Below are positions 5,078-10,902 of a stretch of 10,902 bases of DNA, one piece after another. The notes beneath the pieces were generated by a model. The model ran no database searches, was not told where the DNA came from, and was given only the letters and a program-made list of their open reading frames with translations. A program made the translations under genes and the position numbers. Within the stretch, counting starts at the first letter, position 1. Every line of letters starts with the position of its first letter. The stretch is taken from assembly GCA_017558545.1 (NCBI GenBank), contig JAFYUG010000028.1, positions 1 through 10,902 on the forward strand. Direction: 5' to 3'. The DNA comes from Oscillospiraceae bacterium (GTDB taxonomy: Bacteria > Bacillota > Clostridia > Oscillospirales > Oscillospiraceae).

Positions 5078-8000
5078 ATGAAGCTTAAGAGAATATTGTC
5101 CCTTATTTTATGCCTTGTTATGCTGTTCAGCCTCATGCCTTCGGCTTATGCAGCCAATAAGATCGTGGCTTCAGGCAGTTGCGGCGATGGCCTCAGCTGG
5201 CAGTTGGACGATAAAGGCGCTCTCGCCATATATGGCACGGGCGCAATGTATAATTATGACTTCTTAAATCAGGCTCCCTGGCAGATCCACGCGGAGAAAA
5301 TCAAGAATATTGACGTATATTCTGGCGTAAGCTCCATTGGCGATTATGCTTTTTATGATTGCGAGAAGCTCGAAAGCGTTACCCTTAGCAACACCATTGA
5401 CACCATAGGCAGCTATGCTTTCCGCGGTTGCAGCAGTCTTAAGGGCATCGACCTTCCTTATGGCATTACCGTCGTTGGCGACGGCGCTTTTTATGGCTGC
5501 AGCAGCATTGAACTCATCACCATTCCCGGCAGCATTACTGCCATCGGCAACGGTATATTCTATGGCTGCAGCTCCCTTGCAGGCGTCTACATCCCCGGTA
5601 GCGTAACCACCATTGGCGACGATGCGTTCTATGGCTGCAAATCCCTTACCGGCATTTCCATTCCCGCTACCGTTACCGCCATTGGCGGCGGCGCATTCAA
5701 CGGCTGCAGCTCCCTCAATAATGTTGTCATTCCCGGCGGAGTTGCTGTTATTGGCGGCTATGCCTTCAGCAACTGCCTCACTCTCAGCAACATCACCATT
5801 CCCGAGAGCGTTACTGCTATAGGCGAGTATGCCTTCAGCGGCTGCATCAGCCTCAAAACAATCGATATTCCCGATGCCGTTACCGAAATCGGCAAATATG
5901 CCTTCAGCGGCTGCAGAAGACTTGACGGTGTAATCATTCCCAACGGTGTCACCGGCCTTGGCGACGGCGCATTCAATGGCTGCAGCGCTCTCAGAAGCAT
6001 TGTCATCCCCGAAAGCATCACCGCAATTGCCAACAATACCTTCAGCGGCTGCGGTTCCCTCACAAGCGTAGGCATTCCCGAGAGTGTCACCGCCATTGGC
6101 ACCGGCGCTTTCAGCGGCTGCAGCTCCCTTCGCGGCATCACTATTCCCAATAGCGTCACCTCCATTGGTGAAAGAGCCTTCAGCGAGTGCACCGGTCTCA
6201 TCAGTTTTATCATTCCCGAGAGCATCACCGCAATTGCCAACGGCACTTTCAGCGGCTGTAACTCCCTTGTAGCCGTGCACATTCCCGAAAGCGTAACTTC
6301 CATTGGCGGCAGCGCCTTCAGCGGATGCGGAAGTCTTGGAAATATCCTGATTCCCGGCAGTGTTATAACCATTGGCGCCAGCGCCTTCAGCGGATGCGGA
6401 AGTCTTGGCAGCGTCATCATTCCCGATAGCGTCACCACCGTTGGTGCCAGCGCATTCAACGGATGCCTCTCCCTTAAAAGCGTTACCATCCCCAACAGTG
6501 TTACTTTTATTGGCGATAGCGCCTTTAGTGATTGCGTTTCCCTTGAGGCCATCGCCATTCCCGATAGCATAACTTCCATTGCCGACAGCACATTCTACGG
6601 CTGCCGCGCCCTTAAGAGCGTCGCCATTCCCGATACAGTCACCTCCATTGGCGCCAGCGCCTTCGCTTCTTGCCGCGCCCTTAAATATATTTTCATTCCC
6701 GAGAGTGTAACTTCCATCGGCTTCGGAGCATTCAGCAACTGCGTTAAACTTGAAAGCTTTGTTATTCCGGGCAAAGTTACCGTTATTGCTGACAACACCT
6801 TCAGCGGCTGCAGCGTTCTCAGCGATGTTACCATCCCCAATAGTGTCACCGCCATCGGCAACTATGCTTTCAGCGGCTGCCGCGCTCTTGCAGGCATCAT
6901 CATTCCCAATAGTGTCGTTACTATTGGCGACTTTGCCTTCAATGGCTGCACTATCCTTGAAAATATCGAACTTCCCGATAGCGTTACTACCGTAGGCGAA
7001 AGTGCTTTCAGCAGCTGCCGCGCTCTTGAAAGCGTAATCATTCCCAATAGCGTAACTGCCATTGGCAACAACGCCTTCAGCGGCTGCATCAGCCTCGGCA
7101 GCGTAATCATTCCCAATAGTGTTACTGCCGTTGGCAGCGGCACCTTCAACGGCTGCGTCTCCCTTAGCGATGTCACCATTCCCGATAGCGTAAGCACCAT
7201 TGGCGATAACGCTTTCCGCGATTGCAGCGCAATTAGCATCATCTCCCTTCCCAATAGCATTACTGCCATCGGCAGCTATGCCTTCTGCGATTGCAGCGCT
7301 CTTGGAAGTATCATCATTCCCGAAGGCGTAAGCACCATTGGTGAATATGCATTCTATGGCTGCAGCTCCCTTGCAAGCGCTGCCCTTCCTAACAGCATTA
7401 CTGAAATCGGCGACTATGTATTTGCGCGCTGCAGCGTTCTTGACGGCATTGTTATTCCCGGAAGTGTAACTACCATTGGCAACAGTGCGTTCTACGACTG
7501 TGCCAGCCTCAGCGGTATTGATATTCCCAAAGGCGTAAAAGGTATTTTCGGTTATGCATTCAGCGCCTGCATCAAGCTTGAAAATATAGTCATTCCCGAT
7601 GGCGTCGCTTATGTTGGCGTTGGCGCCTTCAGCGGCTGCGCCAAGCTCTCTGAAATTAAATTCAAGGGAATCGCTCCCACCATAGACGAAGACGCTTTCT
7701 ACGGTGTAAACGCAAAAGTTTATTATCCCGTGGATGAGGCCATCTCCTGGTACGGCGTTATCACCGATAACTACGGCGGCAACATAACCTGGATCGCCAA
7801 GGAACATGAACATAGCTATGAAGCTGTAGTGGCTGAGCCCACTTGCACAGAAGGCGGATATACCACCTATACCTGCGTTGATTGCGGATTTGTATATGTT
7901 GGCGACGAGGTTTCTCCTCTTGGCCATGATGAAGCTATAGATGAAGCGGTTGCTCCCACCTGCATCGAAACAGGTCTTGCCGAGGGCGCCCACTGCGCCC

Positions 8001-10902
8001 GCTGCGGCATAGTTTTGAGCTCTCAGGAAATTGTGCCCGTCTCCGACCATATCTGGGATGAGGGCGTTGTATCAAGAGCAAACGATGTGTGCGTTGAGGG
8101 CGAAATGCTCTTTAGATGCACCTACTGCGGCGCCGAAAGAAGAGAGATTATTCCCGCTCTGGAGGGCGTTATCTCCGGCACTTGCGGCAAAAATGTAAAA
8201 TGGGAACTCAATAGCAATGGTCTTCTCACCATATCCGGCGAGGGAGCCATGTATGATTTTGATCAGATCAATCTCCCCGGCTGGATGCAGCACAGCAATT
8301 ATATCGTTGATATCACCGAAGTAATAATCGAAGACGGCGTAACATACATAGGCAAGAACACCTTTAATGGCTTGGGAATCAGCCAGCATCAGACCATAAA
8401 GCGCGTAAGCATTGCCGATAGCGTAAGCGCAATCGGAGAAGGCGCCTTTGCATATTGCTCCGCCCTTGCTGATGTTAATATTCCCGAGGGAATCACCGCC
8501 ATTGAACGCAGCGTATTCTATGCCACCGGTTTGCAAAATCCCATAATTCCCAATACCGTGGTTTCCATTGAAGAATATGCCTTCGGTATGTGCTCTTTCA
8601 CCTCTATTGAAATTCCCGCTTCTGTGAAGCGCATTGCCAAGAAGGCATTCAGCGAAGATGCAAGCCTCAAGGAAGTTCACATGAAGGGTGTAGTGGCACC
8701 CGAGATAGAAGAGGATGCATTCTCCGCCGTGGATGGAGCAACTGTCTATTATCTCAAGGCTCATGAATCCTGGAATGACATTATTGATAAAGACTATGGC
8801 GGCGAGCTGATTTGGGTTGGCATCAAGCATGACCATAGCTTTGTAGGCGGCGTATGTTCCACCTGCGAATATAGTGTGCTGGGCGAAGAGTGGATAGCCC
8901 CCAACTTTGCGGAAGGCGACTATACCATGATTGCCATTGGCGATACTCAGAACATGGTTAAGTATTGGCCTGAGAATTATAAAGCTCAGATGCAGTGGAT
9001 AGCCGATAATAAGGAAAGCATGAATATTCAGGCCGTTCTCCATATGGGCGACATGGTTCAGGATGACGATGCGGCTCAGTGGGCCGTCGCCAAGAGCGGA
9101 ACTGATATTCTTGATGAGGCCGGCGTAGTCTGGATGCCCATGCGCGGCAACCATGATAACTCCGATATGTTCAACAGCACCTATCCCTTTGCCACCTATG
9201 GCGCCCGCGGCGATTTCGGCGGAAGCTATGATGGCAAAACGCTTGACCATTATTATTGCGTTATCACCGTTGGCCAGCGCGAATATGTCATTATAAACCT
9301 TGGCTGGATGCCCACCGTTCTGGTTCTGGATTGGGCAAAGAAGATTGTGGAAGAGAATAGCGATAAGAACGTTATCATCTCCTGCCATGCCTATATGAAT
9401 AAGGACGGCACTCCTCTTAGTTGGGGAACCGATATATCCGATGGCATAAAGAATGAGATTTTGGCCAACCTGCCCGACGGCATGACTCTGGAAAAGGCTA
9501 TGGAATTCATTCCCGATGGCGACGCTATATGGGCTGCCTTCAAAGACTACGAAAATGTTGTTCTGGCTCTCAGCGGTCATGTCAACAGCGCCGATGTGGT
9601 CACATTCACCGATACAAACGGAGCGGGCAGAAATGTAAGCTCCCTGCTTGTAGACCGTCAGAGTGACGATGCTGCCCAGCCTCTTGGAATGCTGGCAGTT
9701 CTCACCTTCAACGCCAATGGCGATAAGGTAAGCGTAAACTGGTATTCAGCCGAGTATGATGCCTTCTACAAGGAGTCCAACCAGTTTGAAATCAGCGTAC
9801 CCCACGTTGTGGAGGACGGCGGCCACGTCCATGAATATACCACCGAAAGTGTGGTAGCTCCCACCTGCACCGAAAAGGGCTATACTGAGCATAAATGCGT
9901 CTGCGGCGATAGCGAAAAGGATAACTTCGTGGATGCTCTCGGCCATAAGTGGGATGGCGGCGTTAACAGCGCCAACAACACCAGAACCTATACCTGCGAT
10001 GTATGCGGATATAAGGAAACCATACCCGCAGCAGAAGATGTTCATAGACATAACTATTCTTCCGAGCTGATTGCTCCCACCTGCGGCGCTATGGGCTATA
10101 CCAAGCATACCTGCATTTTCTGCGGTGATGTCAAGATGGATACCTATGTGGACTCCCTCGAGCATGTATGGAGCGAAGGCAAGGTAACCGTTGAGGCTAC
10201 CGAAGAGAGCGAGGGCCTCCTTGTCTATACCTGCACACTCTGCGGCGAAGAAAAAGAGGAAGTCATTCCCAGAGTTCAGCATATCCATGTCTATTCCGAC
10301 ACCGTTGTTGCTCCTGCCTGCGAAGTGGAAGGCTATACTGAGCATACCTGCCGCTGCGGCGATAGCTACAGGGATGCCACAGTTGAAGCTCTTGCCCATA
10401 AGTGGAGCGAGGGTGTGGTTACCAAGGAAGCAACCAAGGATGAAGAAGGTCAGATAACCTATACCTGCTCCATCTGCGGAGGAGAGAAGTATGAAAGCAT
10501 AGCCAAGCTTCCCGATGATTGCCTGAGAGGCCATAAGTGGGATAAGGGAACTGTAAGCGTGGAAGCCACGGACGAGGCCGAGGGCGAGATGCTCTATACC
10601 TGCACTTCCTGCGGCGAGACCAAGACCGAGGTAATCGAAAAGCTTCCCAATGTTAAGGACTTCAAGGATGTAGTCACCGGCGACTATTTCTATACTCCCG
10701 TCAAGTGGGCTCTTGCCGAGGGCATCACCAAGGGCACCGAGGGCGATAAGTTCAGCCCCGCCGAAGCCTGCACCCGCGCTCAGGTAGTAACCTTCCTTTG
10801 GCGCGCTGCCGGAGAGCCTGTTCCCACAAGCACCGAAACTCCCTTCACCGACATTAAGAAGGGCGAATATTACTACGATGCAGTTTTGTGGGCCGTGGAA
10901 AA
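5078..10902 (+). CDS. Giant BspA-type LRR / metallophosphoesterase / SLH surface protein (3' end outside window)
   Basis: One uninterrupted frame of 1941 codons, still open at the window edge. ATG 5078 is set by AAGGAGA at 7 nt. Residues 1-25 are a signal peptide: MKLKR, a hydrophobic core, then AYA before A26. Domain order: BspA-type N-domain (28-76); 34 leucine-rich repeats of 23 residues (77-858); cap (859-909); three Cys/His modules (910-1030); second BspA N-domain with about five LRRs (1032-1250); a short HxHxF...CSTC half-module (1251-1269); calcineurin-like phosphoesterase (about 1270-1575) with GDTQ, GDMVQ, GNHD, CHAY and SGH motifs; seven Cys/His modules (1583-1861); SLH domain (1862-about 1915) with TRAQ at 1899-1902; a second SLH from 1923, cut by the window end. 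The protein should be secreted and held to secondary cell-wall polymer by the SLH repeats, presenting the LRR solenoid outward. The ligand of the LRRs and the substrate of the enzyme domain are unknown. It is divergent from the M16-lgt operon and has its own promoter. Confidence 0.93.
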   Translation, partial: MKLKRILSLILCLVMLFSLMPSAYAANKIVASGSCGDGLSWQLDDKGALAIYGTGAMYNYDFLNQAPWQIHAEKIKNIDVYSGVSSIGDYAFYDCEKLESVTLSNTIDTIGSYAFRGCSSLKGIDLPYGITVVGDGAFYGCSSIELITIPGSITAIGNGIFYGCSSLAGVYIPGSVTTIGDDAFYGCKSLTGISIPATVTAIGGGAFNGCSSLNNVVIPGGVAVIGGYAFSNCLTLSNITIPESVTAIGEYAFSGCISLKTIDIPDAVTEIGKYAFSGCRRLDGVIIPNGVTGLGDGAFNGCSALRSIVIPESITAIANNTFSGCGSLTSVGIPESVTAIGTGAFSGCSSLRGITIPNSVTSIGERAFSECTGLISFIIPESITAIANGTFSGCNSLVAVHIPESVTSIGGSAFSGCGSLGNILIPGSVITIGASAFSGCGSLGSVIIPDSVTTVGASAFNGCLSLKSVTIPNSVTFIGDSAFSDCVSLEAIAIPDSITSIADSTFYGCRALKSVAIPDTVTSIGASAFASCRALKYIFIPESVTSIGFGAFSNCVKLESFVIPGKVTVIADNTFSGCSVLSDVTIPNSVTAIGNYAFSGCRALAGIIIPNSVVTIGDFAFNGCTILENIELPDSVTTVGESAFSSCRALESVIIPNSVTAIGNNAFSGCISLGSVIIPNSVTAVGSGTFNGCVSLSDVTIPDSVSTIGDNAFRDCSAISIISLPNSITAIGSYAFCDCSALGSIIIPEGVSTIGEYAFYGCSSLASAALPNSITEIGDYVFARCSVLDGIVIPGSVTTIGNSAFYDCASLSGIDIPKGVKGIFGYAFSACIKLENIVIPDGVAYVGVGAFSGCAKLSEIKFKGIAPTIDEDAFYGVNAKVYYPVDEAISWYGVITDNYGGNITWIAKEHEHSYEAVVAEPTCTEGGYTTYTCVDCGFVYVGDEVSPLGHDEAIDEAVAPTCIETGLAEGAHCARCGIVLSSQEIVPVSDHIWDEGVVSRANDVCVEGEMLFRCTYCGAERREIIPALEGVISGTCGKNVKWELNSNGLLTISGEGAMYDFDQINLPGWMQHSNYIVDITEVIIEDGVTYIGKNTFNGLGISQHQTIKRVSIADSVSAIGEGAFAYCSALADVNIPEGITAIERSVFYATGLQNPIIPNTVVSIEEYAFGMCSFTSIEIPASVKRIAKKAFSEDASLKEVHMKGVVAPEIEEDAFSAVDGATVYYLKAHESWNDIIDKDYGGELIWVGIKHDHSFVGGVCSTCEYSVLGEEWIAPNFAEGDYTMIAIGDTQNMVKYWPENYKAQMQWIADNKESMNIQAVLHMGDMVQDDDAAQWAVAKSGTDILDEAGVVWMPMRGNHDNSDMFNSTYPFATYGARGDFGGSYDGKTLDHYYCVITVGQREYVIINLGWMPTVLVLDWAKKIVEENSDKNVIISCHAYMNKDGTPLSWGTDISDGIKNEILANLPDGMTLEKAMEFIPDGDAIWAAFKDYENVVLALSGHVNSADVVTFTDTNGAGRNVSSLLVDRQSDDAAQPLGMLAVLTFNANGDKVSVNWYSAEYDAFYKESNQFEISVPHVVEDGGHVHEYTTESVVAPTCTEKGYTEHKCVCGDSEKDNFVDALGHKWDGGVNSANNTRTYTCDVCGYKETIPAAEDVHRHNYSSELIAPTCGAMGYTKHTCIFCGDVKMDTYVDSLEHVWSEGKVTVEATEESEGLLVYTCTLCGEEKEEVIPRVQHIHVYSDTVVAPACEVEGYTEHTCRCGDSYRDATVEALAHKWSEGVVTKEATKDEEGQITYTCSICGGEKYESIAKLPDDCLRGHKWDKGTVSVEATDEAEGEMLYTCTSCGETKTEVIEKLPNVKDFKDVVTGDYFYTPVKWALAEGITKGTEGDKFSPAEACTRAQVVTFLWRAAGEPVPTSTETPFTDIKKGEYYYDAVLWAVE
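5306..7651 (+). repeat. 34 tandem 69-bp BspA-type leucine-rich repeats
   Basis: Thirty-four consecutive 23-codon units with no insertion or deletion, 2346 bp in total, encoding residues 77-858. The unit consensus is roughly xIxIPxSVTxIGxxAFxGCxSL. Phe at position 16 and Cys at position 19 are present in every unit; Pro at position 5 is in nearly all after the first two. This is the Treponema/BspA-type LRR (Pfam LRR_5 kind), known from bacterial and trichomonad surface proteins that bind host matrix or other cells. Units 15 and 16 (6272-6409) share a block that is almost identical at the DNA level; units 26 and 27 share 20 identical bases at their starts (7031 and 7100). Such an array is prone to copy-number change and to assembly collapse. 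Confidence 0.95.
7805..8167 (+). repeat. First cluster of three Cys/His modules
   Basis: Encodes residues 910-1030 as three units of 40-41 residues beginning HEHSY, HDEAI and HIWDE. The first two contain a PTC followed by a later C-x2-C (CVDC, CARC). The third has the C-x2-C form FRCTYCG. The units resemble the His/Cys linker repeats common in secreted Bacillota proteins. The spaced Cys and His could bind a metal or form disulfides; this is inferred. They link the large LRR array to the second BspA block. Confidence 0.75.
8171..8827 (+). other. Second BspA block (N-domain plus about five LRRs)
   Basis: Encodes residues 1032-1250. It opens with SGTCGKNVKW and LLTISGEGAMYDF, matching the start of the mature protein (SGSCGDGLSW, ALAIYGTGAMYNY). 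It repeats the full BspA layout in short form: N-domain, about five less regular LRRs (for example VSIADSVSAIGEGAFAYC), then a YYLKAHESW cap. The Cys at position 19 is lost in several of these units, unlike the main array. This is an internal duplication of a whole module, older than the main repeat expansion. Confidence 0.8.
8885..9811 (+). other. Calcineurin-like metallophosphoesterase domain
   Basis: Encodes about residues 1270-1578 of the giant protein. The metallophosphoesterase motifs come in the right order: GDTQ (D1289, Q1291 in place of the usual His), GDMVQ (D1325), GNHD (N1358, H1359, D1360), ISCHAY (H1437) and SGHVN (H1501). These residues bind the two-metal centre in the family, which hydrolyses phosphomonoesters or phosphodiesters. 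The last motif lacks the second His of the common GHxH (N1503 instead). The tail LLVDRQ...MLAVLTFNANGDKVSVNWYS is typical of the secreted subgroup of these domains. Activity is likely but not certain; the substrate is unknown. Confidence 0.85.
9824..10660 (+). repeat. Second cluster of seven alternating Cys/His modules
   Basis: Encodes residues 1583-1861. Type A units (starts HVHEY 1583, HRHNY 1656, HIHVY 1735) read APTC...GYTxHxC...CG. Type B units (HKWDG 1623, HVWSE 1696, HKWSE 1774, HKWDK 1819) read YTCxxCGxxK. The order is A-B-A-B-A-B-B, so the last B looks like a single-unit duplication. They form a stalk between the enzyme domain and the SLH anchor. Metal binding or disulfide stiffening is inferred from the regular Cys and His spacing. 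Confidence 0.8.
10661..10902 (+). other. SLH cell-wall anchor domains (second one cut by window end)
   Basis: Encodes from F1862. The first SLH reads FKDVVTGDYFYTPVKWA, then GITKGTEGDKFSP and TRAQVVTFLWRAAG. The second begins FTDIKKGEYYYDAVLWA at 1923 and runs off the window. SLH domains, usually three in a row, bind pyruvylated secondary cell-wall polysaccharide. One or two more should follow beyond base 10902, then the stop codon. Confidence 0.92.

Noticed and set aside
5306..7651. CRISPR-like or satellite array because of regular 69-bp spacing
   Set aside because: The periodicity is in codons, with diverged DNA and conserved protein positions; there are no identical repeats with unique spacers.
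5264..8050. A 928-codon open frame on the minus strand opposite the LRR array
   Set aside because: It is a shadow of the repeats: the sense codons rarely give TTA, CTA or TCA in that register. Its product is a low-complexity periodic mirror of the LRRs with no start signal or recognisable domain.
8072..9580. A 502-codon minus-strand open frame opposite the phosphoesterase region
   Set aside because: The + strand encodes clear phosphoesterase motifs in order here, and the minus product shows no domain. It results from the same codon bias.
9746..10534. A 262-codon minus-strand open frame opposite the Cys/His modules
   Set aside because: The sense strand carries regular HKW and CxxCG modules; the antisense product is an unconvincing hydrophobic mirror.

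Overview
The window looks like chromosomal DNA from an uncultured or gut-type Clostridia (Bacillota), perhaps of the Oscillospiraceae kind. This is inferred from the AGGAGG ribosome binding sites, the near-balanced GC content, the paired M16 peptidases next to lgt, a Gram-positive-style signal peptide and S-layer homology (SLH) domains on a surface protein. No rRNA or marker gene is present to settle the taxonomy.

Left part (1-648): the 3' end of a thymidine kinase gene (tdk) on the + strand ends in a perfect 21-bp hairpin. It converges on a minus-strand operon that ends in its own 16-bp hairpin. Between the two hairpins lies a compact 50-bp palindromic element flanked by imperfect direct repeats.

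Middle part (649-4975, all minus strand): a compact four-gene operon, read from right to left. An extended -10 promoter drives an inactive M16 homologue (yfmF type, TTG start). It overlaps by 8 nt a catalytically competent M16 peptidase (yfmH type, HFLEH motif). Then come lgt (prolipoprotein diacylglyceryl transferase) and a small acidic protein with an LEA-like N-terminus and a helical core. Both lgt and the last gene carry Glu/Ala-rich acidic C-terminal tails.

Right part (4976-10902, + strand): divergent from the operon, a consensus-like promoter (TTGACG, 17 bp, TATAAT) drives one giant reading frame. It starts at 5078 and is still open at the window edge (1941 codons seen). The product is an exported, modular surface protein: signal peptide, BspA-type N-domain, 34 tandem gap-free 23-residue leucine-rich repeats each with a Cys at position 19, a cap, three Cys/His modules, a second short BspA block, a calcineurin-like metallophosphoesterase domain, seven more Cys/His modules, and SLH domains (one complete, a second cut by the window end).

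The most notable item is this giant protein: an enzyme domain set between two receptor-like repeat regions and a cell-wall anchor. The LRR array also shows signs of an eight-repeat super-period and of recent single-repeat duplication. Nothing resembling CRISPR, phage, transposase or tRNA genes was seen.
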